From Clostridia bacterium (lineage in GTDB: Bacteria > Bacillota > Clostridia > Oscillospirales > Acutalibacteraceae), in assembly GCA_017623235.1 (NCBI GenBank), contig JAGAPN010000026.1, forward strand, positions 1-64,000: a stretch of DNA of 64,000 bases. Reading direction: 5' to 3'. Below the pieces are notes generated by a model. It was not told the DNA's origin, did no database searches, and saw only the letters and a program-made list of their open reading frames with translations. The first letter of the stretch is position 1, and each line of letters starts with the position of its first letter. The translations under genes and the position numbers were made by a program. This document shows positions 51,806 through 61,571 of the stretch, one piece after another.

Positions 51806-52711
51806 ATGAATAAAAGGAAGTCTACGTCAGGCTTTTGGGGTCGCTACGGCGCAAGCTATTTTCTGCTTGGCTGGTGGCTTATTCTGTTTCTTGTTTTCAC
51901 TGTCATCCCCATTATTGCAGCGGTTATTTTAAGCTTTACAAACTTTGATATGGTAAATATGCCAAAGTTTGTGGGCATCAGCAATTACGTAACCCTGCTG
52001 TTGGATGATGAAATTTTTATAAAATCCCTTTCAAACACCCTGTTTTATGCCGTTGTAACGGGTCCTCTGGGCTATATTATGAGCTTTGTGGTGGCCTGGA
52101 TGATTTCCGAAACAGGCCGCACCGTTCGCTCGGTGCTTACCCTTATCTTTTATGCCCCCTCCCTTGCGGGAAACGTGTATATGATATGGATGTACATCTT
52201 CAGCGGTGACTCCTATGGTATTTTAAACAGCGTGCTTATGCGTCTGGGTCTTATTACAGCCCCCTTACAGTGGCTTACCGACCCGGCCTATAACTCCTAC
52301 GTAGTAATCATAGTTGTACTGTGGATGAGTATGGGCGCAGGCTTCCTCTCCTTTGTGGCAGGATTCCAGCAGCTTAATAAGGAGCTGTTTGAGGCAGGCG
52401 CTATCGACGGTATCCGCAATCGTTGGCAGGAACTTTGGCATATCACCCTGCCTCAGATGGTACCCCAGCTGCTTATCGGAGCGGTGCTTACAATATCCTC
52501 ATCCTTTGCTATCGGCGCGCAGAACGCTCAGCTTACGGGAAATCCCAGTACCGATTACTCCACCCACACACTTTTGCTTCATATGTCGGACTACGGTTAC
52601 GCCAGGTTTGAAATGGGCTATGCCTCTACCATTGCGGTGGTGCTTTTTGCCATAATGGTAACCACCTGGGCGGTTATTAACCGTGCCCTCCGCTCTATGT
52701 CCAACGATTAA
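51806..52711 (+). CDS. Carbohydrate ABC transporter permease (MalF-type), second importer
   Basis: A 301-residue permease with six helices and the coupling loop LFEAGAIDGIRNRWQELWHITLP. ATG at 51806 follows GAAGGAGTG; an in-frame GTG at 51797 overlaps that site. It partners with the outsized binding protein upstream and the permease downstream. It is not a close copy of the 47221 permease. Confidence 0.92.
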   Translation: MNKRKSTSGFWGRYGASYFLLGWWLILFLVFTVIPIIAAVILSFTNFDMVNMPKFVGISNYVTLLLDDEIFIKSLSNTLFYAVVTGPLGYIMSFVVAWMISETGRTVRSVLTLIFYAPSLAGNVYMIWMYIFSGDSYGILNSVLMRLGLITAPLQWLTDPAYNSYVVIIVVLWMSMGAGFLSFVAGFQQLNKELFEAGAIDGIRNRWQELWHITLPQMVPQLLIGAVLTISSSFAIGAQNAQLTGNPSTDYSTHTLLLHMSDYGYARFEMGYASTIAVVLFAIMVTTWAVINRALRSMSND

Positions 52712-52724
52712 GGGGGAGGTTAAT

Positions 52725-53573
52725 ATGAGTACAAAAAGAGTATCCCGTTCGGCAGCAGGTAACTTCTTTATAACCCTGTTTGTTTTGATGTTTGCCGCAT
52801 TTATGATGCTGCCTATCTACTATACAATCATCAATTCACTTAAGCCTATTAACGAGCTTTTCTATTTTCCCCCCAGGTTCTACGTAACCAATCCCACCTT
52901 AGAAAACTTCGTTAATCTCATAAAAATGCAGGCCCAGTCGGAGGTTCCCTTTGAGCGTTACCTATTTAACAGCGTTTTCACCTCGGTGATTTCTACCGTG
53001 GGCTACGTGTTCCTGGCATCTATGGCAGCCTACCCCCTGGCCAAGCACAATTTCCCCTGCAAAAAGCTTATTATCAACCTTGTTGTAATTGCAATTATGT
53101 TCCGTCCCGAGGTAACCTCTATACCCCAGTATATGATTATGTCGGGTCTGGGCCTTATTGATACCTTTGCATCTATAATTCTCCCCGCTATGAGCGGCTC
53201 CTTCGGCGTCTTCCTGCTTATGCAGTTTATGGGCTCAATCCCCAACGAGATTATAGAATCCTGCAGGCTTGACGGTGCAGGTGAGATTCAAACCTTTTGG
53301 CGTATTATCCTGCCTATGGTAAAGCCTGCCTGGATGACGGTTGTTATCTTCACCTTTGTGGGTATTTGGGGCGCAACGGGTTCCCAGTTTATCTACAGCG
53401 AGGATAAAAAGATGCTTATCACCATGCTTTCCAACTTTACAAGTTCGGGTATCGCAATGGCAGGCGTATCTGCGGCGGTGGGCGTGGTTATGCTGCTTCC
53501 CCCCGTTATCGTATTCCTTTTCAGCCAGCGTTCTGTGGTTGAAACTATGGCTTATTCGGGTCTGAAAGGATAA
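52725..53573 (+). CDS. Carbohydrate ABC transporter permease (MalG-type), second importer
   Basis: A 282-residue permease with six helices and the coupling loop IIESCRLDGAGEIQTFWRIILP. ATG at 52725 follows GGGGGAGG; an extension in the same frame overlaps the upstream gene and is not needed. It starts 13 bases after the previous gene and ends 7 bases before the NHL-repeat gene, so all are one operon. Confidence 0.92.
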   Translation: MSTKRVSRSAAGNFFITLFVLMFAAFMMLPIYYTIINSLKPINELFYFPPRFYVTNPTLENFVNLIKMQAQSEVPFERYLFNSVFTSVISTVGYVFLASMAAYPLAKHNFPCKKLIINLVVIAIMFRPEVTSIPQYMIMSGLGLIDTFASIILPAMSGSFGVFLLMQFMGSIPNEIIESCRLDGAGEIQTFWRIILPMVKPAWMTVVIFTFVGIWGATGSQFIYSEDKKMLITMLSNFTSSGIAMAGVSAAVGVVMLLPPVIVFLFSQRSVVETMAYSGLKG

Positions 53574-53580
53574 TTAATCA

Positions 53581-55068
53581 ATGAAGAAAGTTATCAGTTT
53601 ACTTATCATAGCTGCCTTAATGCTGTCGGTTGGCCTCAGCGTGTCGGCCGCCGTACCTAAAAGCTACGGCTACGATGCCAAGGCCTCTGCGGTAGGTGCG
53701 CCTCCCGCTTATGAATATTCCGCCGTTATCACGGGCAAGGGCCTGGGACTGGGTGAATTTTCCTCTGCGGCAGATATGTACGTGGCGGATGATAAGCTAT
53801 ATATATCCGATACGGGCAACAACCGTATTGTTGTGCTTAACAGCGATTACACCCCGTCGTCGGTTATCACCCACGTGGTGACAGGTCAAGGCGAAGAAGC
53901 ACTAAATGCTCCCCGTGGCATCTTTTATGCCGATGGACTGCTTTATATTTGTGATTCCGGTAATCAAAGGGTAATCGCCATAGACGGCGAAAACAAGGTA
54001 CAGCGCACCATTTTAAAGCCCGATAGCTCCCTGGTCAGCGATATGGCCGATTTCACCCCCTCCAGGGTGGGTGTAAATGCCTCGGGCACCGTGTACGTTA
54101 TTGCCGATGGTATTTATCAGGGCTTCTGCCAGTATGATGCCGCCGATAGCTTTATTGGCTTTTTCGGCGCCAACAGGGTAGAGATTACCCCTACCGTTAT
54201 ATTCCAGCATATGCTGAAGAATATCTTTACTAAGGAACAGAGAGAAGCATTAGTCCGCACTATCCCCACCGAGTATTCTAACGTTTACGTGGACGATGAG
54301 GACATTATCTATGCCACCACCCATACCGCCACCTCCGAGCAGGTGCGTAAGCTTAATGCTTCGGGCAGTAATATTATGGTCTACCCCGGCTCTAATCTGA
54401 GCCTTCTCGGCACAGGCTTCAACCGCAAGAACTTCGGTGACCAGGCGGTTAATTACGTTAAGGGTGAAGCCGTAAAAAGCAAAATCGTAGACATTCACAA
54501 GGATGCCGACGGCATTATGGCCGTGTTAGACGGCCAACGCGGCAGGATTTTCCTCTATGACAACGAGCAAAATCAGCTATGCATCTTCGGCGGCGAGGGT
54601 ATTCAGAAGGGTTACTTTAAAAATGCCGTATCCCTGGAAAAATTTGGTAATGACTACCTGGTGGCCGACACCGAAAAAAATAATATAACCGTATTTACCG
54701 AAACCAAATATATGAGCAATATCCGTTCTGCCATCCGTGCCTATAACGACGGCAACTATGACGAATCGGGCAGATATTGGCAAATGGTGCTTGATAAAAA
54801 CGGCAATCTGTCTGCCGCCTTTAAGGGTGTAGGCAGAATGTTGCTTAATAACGGCGATTATAAAGAGGCTATGCAGTATCTTAAGGACGGAAACGACCGC
54901 TATTACTACTCAATGGCCGTTCAGCAGTACCGCAGAGATTTCGTGCGTGATAATTTCCTGGTTATGGTGCTGGTTGCCGCCCTGGTTGTAACGGGCCTGG
55001 TTTTTGCAATAAAATACCTAAAAAAGTGGCTGCTAAAGGGCAGTCCAAAGGCTAAAATCAAAGGATAG
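53581..55068 (+). CDS. NHL-repeat/TPR protein with C-terminal membrane anchor
   Basis: A 495-residue protein with signal peptide (cleavage near VSAAVP), an extracytoplasmic NHL-type beta-propeller (repeats around GEFSSAADMYVADDKLYISDTGNNRIVVL, LNAPRGIFYADGLLYICDSGNQRVIA and later GYFKNAVSLEKFGNDYLVADTEKNNITVF in shorter form), a TPR-like helical part at about 385-450 (YNDGNYDESGRYWQMVLD; NNGDYKEAMQYLKDG), and a transmembrane helix at about 460-483 with a basic cytoplasmic tail. Propeller and TPR suggest a scaffold. It lies after two importers and before Yip1 and DUF5696-type genes; the same grouping is known in some Firmicutes sugar loci, with no defined role. Confidence 0.78.
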   Translation: MKKVISLLIIAALMLSVGLSVSAAVPKSYGYDAKASAVGAPPAYEYSAVITGKGLGLGEFSSAADMYVADDKLYISDTGNNRIVVLNSDYTPSSVITHVVTGQGEEALNAPRGIFYADGLLYICDSGNQRVIAIDGENKVQRTILKPDSSLVSDMADFTPSRVGVNASGTVYVIADGIYQGFCQYDAADSFIGFFGANRVEITPTVIFQHMLKNIFTKEQREALVRTIPTEYSNVYVDDEDIIYATTHTATSEQVRKLNASGSNIMVYPGSNLSLLGTGFNRKNFGDQAVNYVKGEAVKSKIVDIHKDADGIMAVLDGQRGRIFLYDNEQNQLCIFGGEGIQKGYFKNAVSLEKFGNDYLVADTEKNNITVFTETKYMSNIRSAIRAYNDGNYDESGRYWQMVLDKNGNLSAAFKGVGRMLLNNGDYKEAMQYLKDGNDRYYYSMAVQQYRRDFVRDNFLVMVLVAALVVTGLVFAIKYLKKWLLKGSPKAKIKG

Positions 55069-55079
55069 GAGGTTTTCTT

Positions 55080-55778
55080 GTGACCAATATATCAAAGATT
55101 TTTCGTGGAATAGCAGGTCAGCTGAAGACCTTCGATATCAGAAGTTTTTCCCTTAAAGGGCTGGACCGTTCAAAGCTCCTGGTGCCCTTTGGGCTTATCC
55201 GCCACCCTATAGAAACCTTTAATGATATGAAATATGAGGGAAGAAGCTCCCTTGGAGTTGCCAACCTTATACTTTTCGTATATTTTCTGGAGGAAATGCT
55301 TAATTTCACCCTTACGGGTTATCTTTTCACCAATAACAGCAGCGAAGACCTCAGCATAATTGCAGTTTTTGCAAAAACCGTTCTGCTTGTCCTGCTCTGG
55401 ACGGTATGTAATTGGGCTACCTGTACCCTGTTGGAGGGTGAGGGCACCTTTAAGCAGATTTGGATAGCCACCTGCTATTCTCTTATACCCTTGGTTATTA
55501 TGAGTCTGCCCATATCTCTGGTGTCAAATTTCTTCTCGGTAAGTGAGGCTAGCTTTTATAACACCTTTACCCTGATAATGCAGGGCTGGTTTATAATCCT
55601 ACTGTTTTTGGGTATGATGGTTACCCACCAATTTACCGCCGCAAAAACCTTCGGCTCGGCGGTACTGACCCTGGCTATGATAGCCATTGCCGCATTTTTT
55701 GTATTACTTTTTGTGTCTATCGCTCAGCAGCTTATGGCGTTTCTAAACACCATATTTACCGAGCTTTCTATAAGATAG
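55080..55778 (+). CDS. Yip1-family membrane protein
   Basis: A 232-residue integral membrane protein starting with GTG after AGGAGG. A soluble N-terminal part of about 50 residues has the Yip1-typical LIRHPIETFNDMKYEG segment, followed by about five transmembrane helices. Bacterial Yip1 proteins have no established function. It is 11 bases after the NHL/TPR gene and 12 bases before the DUF5696-type gene, so the three are coexpressed and may form a membrane complex. Confidence 0.78.
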   Translation: MTNISKIFRGIAGQLKTFDIRSFSLKGLDRSKLLVPFGLIRHPIETFNDMKYEGRSSLGVANLILFVYFLEEMLNFTLTGYLFTNNSSEDLSIIAVFAKTVLLVLLWTVCNWATCTLLEGEGTFKQIWIATCYSLIPLVIMSLPISLVSNFFSVSEASFYNTFTLIMQGWFIILLFLGMMVTHQFTAAKTFGSAVLTLAMIAIAAFFVLLFVSIAQQLMAFLNTIFTELSIR

Positions 55779-55790
55779 GGGAGGGAAGAT

Positions 55791-57926
55791 ATGAAAAAAT
55801 TACTTTCTCTTCTTGTGGCAGGACTGCTGACCCTGGGCATCACCGTTTCGGCGGCCCCCGCAGAGGTAGCACCCAACCCCGACCCCTCATCCGCTTATAA
55901 GCTGGAGGTAGGGGATAATTGCACCGTTTCGGTTAAGGATGAGCAGGGCAATACTCTCTGGATTTCCAACCCCAACCCCGACCCCGACTCGGTGGAGGGG
56001 CCTTTATATAACAATATGATGTCCCAGCTTGTGGTCACCTATTTTAATGAGGAGCAAAAACAGGCTGTCATAGGCAGCTATCTCGCCTCTATAAACCGTG
56101 ATACCGCAGAGGTAAAGGAGATATCCGGGGGTTATCGCATCACCTATAACTTTTCCCGCAAGCAGGAGCAGTTTACCATCCCCGTTGAATATACCCTTAA
56201 TAACGATGTTCTTTCGGTAGAGGTAATTACCTCCGAGATAAGTGAGCGCAGCACATCTTATATAAGTAAAATAGCCCTGCTGCCCTACGCCCTTATGGGC
56301 ACTCCCGACGAGGAGGGCTGGCTTTTTATCCCCGACGGTAGCGGCGCACTTATAGATTTTGCCGCCTCGGGCAATTCTACCGAGTATTCGGCCCGTGTCT
56401 TTGGCCGAGATTTGGCCCTGGCCTACAACTTTGATGAAGGCAATAAGAATACCGCATATCTACCTGTGTTCGGCAGAAGCGGACAGAATTCTGCCTGTCT
56501 TGCCGTAATTGAGGGTAATGCCGAGTCGGCCGAGATAGTGGCCGAAAGGCAGTCCGAGCGCTTCGTGCGCGTGGGGGCCTCGTTCATATATAGGGAGTAT
56601 GATACCGCCCTTATTTCAGGTACCAACTGGAATTATAATGAATATCCCGTTACCGCCGATACTACGGTAACAGGTAATTTCAAGGTAAATTTCCACCTTC
56701 TCCCCGGTGGCAGTGACTACGTTGAACTGGCCGCTACCTACAGAGATTATCTCGTAAAAAATAATTCTCTTACCCCGGTTAACGAGGCTGATAGCTATAG
56801 CCTTGGTATCAAGGCCTATGGCTCCACCACACAAAAGGCCTCTTTTCTGGGTATTCCTTATCGTAAAAACGTAAAGGTAACCACCTTTGATGACCTTAAC
56901 GCCCTGGCAGAAAAGCTTAACTCGGCAGGGGCAGCCTCTACCGCATACATTCTTAAGGATTTTGCCACCCGTGGCAGTGTTAAGGCCTATCCCTCCTCGG
57001 TTAAAATAGCCTCCTTCCTTGGTGGTAAAAAGGGTCTTGATGCCCTGGCTGAGACTAATGGCGGCGGCATCTTTGCCGAATACGACCTTATGTTTGAGAG
57101 GGTAAACGGCCTGCTCTTCCTTAAGGAAAAGCATCTCGCAACCAAGCTTTCCAAGGATTTTGTAGTCAGGTCAAGCTACCACCCGGTTACCTATGCCGAG
57201 ATAAAAAACAGTAACGTCTACGGCATAAAAGTCGATACTCTGGAACAAAAGGCTGCAAAATTCTTAAAAAAGGTAGCAGGGCAGAGGAGCCTTGGCGTGG
57301 CCCTGGCAGGCTTCGGAAACAGCCTGTACAGTGATTTTAACGATAAGCAGACCCTGCGAAGGGATGCCCAGCGTACCGCAATAGAAGACCTGCTTAAAAA
57401 CTTTGGTCAAAAGGATAAAACCGCATCTCAAGGCGGCAATATCTATACCGCTCTTTTAAGCGGACTGGTTTACGATATTCCCGTAACCTCCAGCCACTTT
57501 GATATCGAGAGCAAATCGGTGCCCTTCTATCAGACTGTGCTTAAGGGCTATGTTAATATGCTTTCCGACCCCGTTAATCTTTTCGCCGATACCAACGAGC
57601 AGCTGCTGCTTTGTGTGGATAGTGGCACCGTTCCCACCTTTGCGGTTACGGGCCGTGAAAACAGCAGACTTATAAAAACCGATTATAACACCCTTTATAA
57701 CACCTATATCGGCACCCTGTCAGATACCATTTTAACCCACGCACCCCGCCTTGAGGCTATAAACATGGCCACCGCAGGTGCGACGGTTAAGGCAAAAAAC
57801 ACCCGGGGCAGCCTTTCGATTACCGAATACGATAACGGTGTCAGGGTGCTTGTAAACTTTGGCGGTGCCCCTGCTGTTTATGAGGGCGTTTTAGTCCAAC
57901 CTAAGGACTACACATATATAAAATAG
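55791..57926 (+). CDS. Exported DUF5696-type protein
   Basis: A 711-residue exported protein with signal peptide (cleavage near VSAAPA). The N-terminal third is beta-rich (VGDNCTVSVKDEQGNTLWISNP). The rest resembles a TIM-barrel/glycoside-hydrolase-like fold: GWLFIPDGSGALI, FAEYDLMFERVNGLLFLKEKH, LGVALAGFGNSLYSDFND, then a C-terminal beta-domain. The architecture and its position next to Yip1 and NHL genes match DUF5696 proteins as I remember them. No clear catalytic pair can be named. It is the last gene of the 39679-57926 run; no terminator stem is obvious behind it. Confidence 0.65.
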   Translation: MKKLLSLLVAGLLTLGITVSAAPAEVAPNPDPSSAYKLEVGDNCTVSVKDEQGNTLWISNPNPDPDSVEGPLYNNMMSQLVVTYFNEEQKQAVIGSYLASINRDTAEVKEISGGYRITYNFSRKQEQFTIPVEYTLNNDVLSVEVITSEISERSTSYISKIALLPYALMGTPDEEGWLFIPDGSGALIDFAASGNSTEYSARVFGRDLALAYNFDEGNKNTAYLPVFGRSGQNSACLAVIEGNAESAEIVAERQSERFVRVGASFIYREYDTALISGTNWNYNEYPVTADTTVTGNFKVNFHLLPGGSDYVELAATYRDYLVKNNSLTPVNEADSYSLGIKAYGSTTQKASFLGIPYRKNVKVTTFDDLNALAEKLNSAGAASTAYILKDFATRGSVKAYPSSVKIASFLGGKKGLDALAETNGGGIFAEYDLMFERVNGLLFLKEKHLATKLSKDFVVRSSYHPVTYAEIKNSNVYGIKVDTLEQKAAKFLKKVAGQRSLGVALAGFGNSLYSDFNDKQTLRRDAQRTAIEDLLKNFGQKDKTASQGGNIYTALLSGLVYDIPVTSSHFDIESKSVPFYQTVLKGYVNMLSDPVNLFADTNEQLLLCVDSGTVPTFAVTGRENSRLIKTDYNTLYNTYIGTLSDTILTHAPRLEAINMATAGATVKAKNTRGSLSITEYDNGVRVLVNFGGAPAVYEGVLVQPKDYTYIK

Positions 57927-57935
57927 AACGATAAT

Positions 57936-57944
57936 TGATATAAT
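57936..57944 (+). promoter_or_regulatory. Extended -10 promoter for the secreted repeat proteins
   Basis: TGATATAAT lies 54 bases before the ATG at 57999. A second TATAAT is at 57968-57973. It would allow expression of the repeat proteins apart from the transporter operon. Confidence 0.5.
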
Positions 57945-57998
57945 TTTTTATCGGGCTGATGTACAATTATAATGTATAAATATAAGGAGGAGCAGTTA

Positions 57999-60900
57999 AT
58001 GAAAAAATACTCCTGCAAAAAGCTGACGGCGGTAGCCCTGTCGGCCATACTGCTTTTAGTGTCCCTCTTCACAGGCGGACTCCTGGCAGGGGCCGCAGAC
58101 TATATGACCGTTACACAAATGTGGCAAATGGCCAATACCGATGCCATACAGGAAAACGTAAAGGGTAACTTCCTTTGCTCCGATATGAACTATTCTTCTG
58201 TAAAAACACAGGGTGTAGTTTCATCGGACCCTGCTATGGATAACGCCATTTCCTCACGCTTTGCCGTTAAAATAAGTTCACCTGCAGACGAGGGCTATAT
58301 GCTCCGTGTAAATAACGTGGTGCAGGGTAACCCTTATCTCCATATAAAGGAAATGTGGGTGCCTGCCGATGGCGCGCAGGTGGTTATGATTCAGGTAAAG
58401 CTGCCTACAGAAAGTGAGGCAGGTAAGGGCTCCCGTATCCGTATTAACTTTAACGACGGAAACGGCGCATTACTGCTTAATGCCAATACTAAATGCTACA
58501 CCCTGGAAAAGACGGCCTCTGTCTGGTCAGAGTTTGCCCATTCGGGTACTATAGATAATACCCTTGAAATGGCTCTGCCCTCCGGCTTTGAGGGCTATCT
58601 GGCCTTCTCTCTGCCTTCAGGCTTTACGGGCAGCGTAGTTCAGATTTATCTCCGTCTTGGTACCCTTGGCCCCTCCTACGGTGATTTTCTCTTCGGTGGT
58701 ATTTACTGCACCACCGATTTCAATAAGGCTATAAAGGCTAAAAACGCCGAAATGACCACTGCTGTAAGGCTCACAACTCCAGAGTATATGACAGTTACCG
58801 AAAACTGGTATATCTCTCATCAGGATACTATAGCCGATGCCGATAAGGGCAACTTTGCCGTAGGTGATAAGGGCTGGTCCTCGGTGGTTTCCCAGCCTAC
58901 AGTATCGGTAGCCGATGCTCTTAATAACGCCATCTCTTCAAAATTCTCGGTAAAGGTGTCCACCCCCACCGATACAGGCTACAACCTGAACGTTGGCGGC
59001 GTAGTACAGGGTAACCCATATCTCTCCCTGGCTAATCAGTGGGTACCTGCCGCAGGAGCCGAAGCGGTTATGCTCCAGGTCAAGTTACCTGTTGAGGCCG
59101 CATCGGGTGCAGGCACAGGCCTTCGTATCAGTATGTACGGCTCGACAAACGGTCTTGTGCTGGAGCAGGGTAAAAAATACTGGCTTCTGGCTAAAGACGC
59201 CAACGCCTGGACAGAGCATACTATGTCCTACGTCGAGTGGGGTCTGGCCTTCCTCACATTACCCTCTGGCTTTGAGGGCTACATAGCCTTTGAAACCACC
59301 GATGCTTATAAGAATTCCACCGATGGCTCAATCGAAAGCGTAGAGATTCGCCTTGGTAACGTCGGTCCTTCCTATGGTGATTTCTATTACGGCGGTATTT
59401 ACTGCACCACCGATTTCTGTAAGGCCTTAAAGGCCCAAACCACTACGGGCACTACTACCAGACCTGTTTCTTTGGTAGATACCCTGCCCACAGGCTGGCT
59501 TACCCTTACCGATGACGGTAGTTTTTCGGGTAACAGCCCCGCAGCAGGCTCTGCAGTAAATGCTACCGACTTTGCTATATCCGACCTTGGCTGGGCTTCC
59601 CAGGCGCCCCAGGCTACCGCCACCAATGCCGATAAGCTTGAGTGCTCGGTATCCTCAAAATATTCCGTTAAGCTCTCTGCCCCCCGTAACGAGGGTATAA
59701 GGGTAACGGGTACTCCTTCAACCCCCAGCCTTGCTCACAATAACGTATGGGCAGATGCCACAGGTGCCGAGGCTGTTATTATACAGGTCAAAATGCCTCG
59801 TGAACACGCCGCAGGCGCAGGCTCTGTGTTAAGGGTACAGATAAATGGCTTCTATAATAACGCATCCTACGAGTGGTTCTGTATCCAGGCCAATACTAAA
59901 TACTGGACCCTTGGTGTTGATGACTCCGCCTGGACCGCTCACACCATCTCCAGCTACGATTATGCAGGCTTCCTCACCCTGCCTTCGGGCTTTGAGGGAT
60001 ATATAGCCTTTGAGCTGCCTGCCACTATGCAGGGCGCCTCTACCGCATCTATCTATGCGGCAAGCCTGGCACCCGGTGCAATAGGTCCCGACTACGGTGA
60101 CTTCTATTATGGCGGTATCTACTGCGCCAAGCAGTTCAATAAAGCCGTAAAGGGTAAGACCGCCGCTATGGCCGAGGCAGTTCCTATGACCCTTGAGGCT
60201 CCTATAGACGGACCCGCTTGGGAATCAGGTGAGTGGAACTCCCTGCAGATTACAAAGCCCTTCAAACGTGCCAAGGACGCTAATGAGCCTGTAGCCTCCA
60301 CCCTGGCCCTCCTTGATAAGGGTTGGGGCGCACCCTCCAAGGCTACTATGAGCTATACCGATATTTTAGATAATACGGTAGCGGCTAAAACGGCAATTAA
60401 GTTGTCCTCGGATATTGAGGAAGGCTATGCCGCACAAACCACCTTCCCCTATATTAAATTTAACACTCCCATTGATATGACCGAGTGTAAATACCTCCTT
60501 CTCCAGCTTAAAACCCCTGAGCTTACAGATAGCACCGCCGCATCCCAGTTCCGCTTTGTTGAGCTGAATTATACCTTAAACGGCGTGGATGGTGGCACAG
60601 GCGGTGACTGGTCGGGTGCTACCTATTATTATCTCACCAAAAAGGGTAATGAGTGGGTAGACGGCACTATGGGCGGCTACGGCACCGTAACCCTGCCCAC
60701 AGGCTTCGAGGGCTACGTGCTTATCGACCTCTCGACAATAGTAGGCAACGGCCAGGTAAATAACTTTACCGTACGCAATTTCGAAATCAGACCCGGCGCC
60801 TTCGGTGCAGGTTATGGAGATTTTGTTCTCGGCGGCGTTTACGGCGTATATGAGTTTAAGGAAAGTCTTTTAGGTAAGGTGCTTGGCGCCGATGCCGAGT

Positions 60901-61544
60901 ATATGACCTCCTACCGTGAAAACGACGTCCAGAAAATGGATGCTGTCCGTTATAACATTACCGCTATCGGTGATACCGTAGAGTTTACCGACCTTGCCTA
61001 TGCCGAAAAGGCAAGGGAACTCTATAACACCCTTGTCCCCGTGGATCAGGAGAAAATCGAAGACTCATATATGAATAAACTGGCCGATGCCGAGGCAAAG
61101 CTTGCTAAATACAAGCCCACCTTCTTAGGCTTTAAGGCAAAGGGCGACTCCACCGCCGCCGCACTTAAGGCAGGCGCCACACTTAATATAAACATTCCCG
61201 AGGGCTATACCGTAGCCGATTACGGAATTATTTATATAAAGTCTACAATGCTTAAGGACAGCCCCCTGGTATTGGATGATGTTCGCATCACCAAGGTGGC
61301 CACCCCCGTCACCGTTCAAAGCGGGGATGTAGAGGCAAACGCCGTTATAGATATGACCGCAGTGGATCAGTATGACGATCAGTATGTATTCCGTGCCTAC
61401 GTGGTGTATAAGAATACTGCTGACGGCTCCACCGTCACCACCTATAACAGCGGTATAGTGTCGGGCGAAACCCTTTCCGATACCGCCTCTGTGGCACTTA
61501 TTGACGTAACCAACGCCGCAGGTATCTCGGTGTATGCAAAATAA
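57999..61544 (+). CDS. Large secreted protein with four beta-sandwich-like repeats
   Basis: A 1181-residue secreted protein. The signal peptide ends near LLAGAADY. Four modules of about 210-240 residues follow (about 35-245, 263-476, 500-716, 746-956). Each begins with a W/Y-M/L-T-x-T-like strand or its variant and has an [LK]-GW segment (absent in the first copy), a QVK-[LM]-P strand and LP-[ST]-GFEGY. Each ends with G-[PA]-x-YGDF-x-[FYL]-GG-[IV]-Y. The C-terminal 200 residues contain a short helical stretch and a beta-domain (FLGFKAKGDSTAAALKAGA), without anchor or dockerin. No enzymatic motif is recognised, so polysaccharide binding is inferred from the repeat design and context. ATG at 57999 follows AAGGAGGAG. 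Confidence 0.72.
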   Translation: MKKYSCKKLTAVALSAILLLVSLFTGGLLAGAADYMTVTQMWQMANTDAIQENVKGNFLCSDMNYSSVKTQGVVSSDPAMDNAISSRFAVKISSPADEGYMLRVNNVVQGNPYLHIKEMWVPADGAQVVMIQVKLPTESEAGKGSRIRINFNDGNGALLLNANTKCYTLEKTASVWSEFAHSGTIDNTLEMALPSGFEGYLAFSLPSGFTGSVVQIYLRLGTLGPSYGDFLFGGIYCTTDFNKAIKAKNAEMTTAVRLTTPEYMTVTENWYISHQDTIADADKGNFAVGDKGWSSVVSQPTVSVADALNNAISSKFSVKVSTPTDTGYNLNVGGVVQGNPYLSLANQWVPAAGAEAVMLQVKLPVEAASGAGTGLRISMYGSTNGLVLEQGKKYWLLAKDANAWTEHTMSYVEWGLAFLTLPSGFEGYIAFETTDAYKNSTDGSIESVEIRLGNVGPSYGDFYYGGIYCTTDFCKALKAQTTTGTTTRPVSLVDTLPTGWLTLTDDGSFSGNSPAAGSAVNATDFAISDLGWASQAPQATATNADKLECSVSSKYSVKLSAPRNEGIRVTGTPSTPSLAHNNVWADATGAEAVIIQVKMPREHAAGAGSVLRVQINGFYNNASYEWFCIQANTKYWTLGVDDSAWTAHTISSYDYAGFLTLPSGFEGYIAFELPATMQGASTASIYAASLAPGAIGPDYGDFYYGGIYCAKQFNKAVKGKTAAMAEAVPMTLEAPIDGPAWESGEWNSLQITKPFKRAKDANEPVASTLALLDKGWGAPSKATMSYTDILDNTVAAKTAIKLSSDIEEGYAAQTTFPYIKFNTPIDMTECKYLLLQLKTPELTDSTAASQFRFVELNYTLNGVDGGTGGDWSGATYYYLTKKGNEWVDGTMGGYGTVTLPTGFEGYVLIDLSTIVGNGQVNNFTVRNFEIRPGAFGAGYGDFVLGGVYGVYEFKESLLGKVLGADAEYMTSYRENDVQKMDAVRYNITAIGDTVEFTDLAYAEKARELYNTLVPVDQEKIEDSYMNKLADAEAKLAKYKPTFLGFKAKGDSTAAALKAGATLNINIPEGYTVADYGIIYIKSTMLKDSPLVLDDVRITKVATPVTVQSGDVEANAVIDMTAVDQYDDQYVFRAYVVYKNTADGSTVTTYNSGIVSGETLSDTASVALIDVTNAAGISVYAK

Positions 61545-61571
61545 TAAAATTACAGTAAGGAAGTGTTTCAT

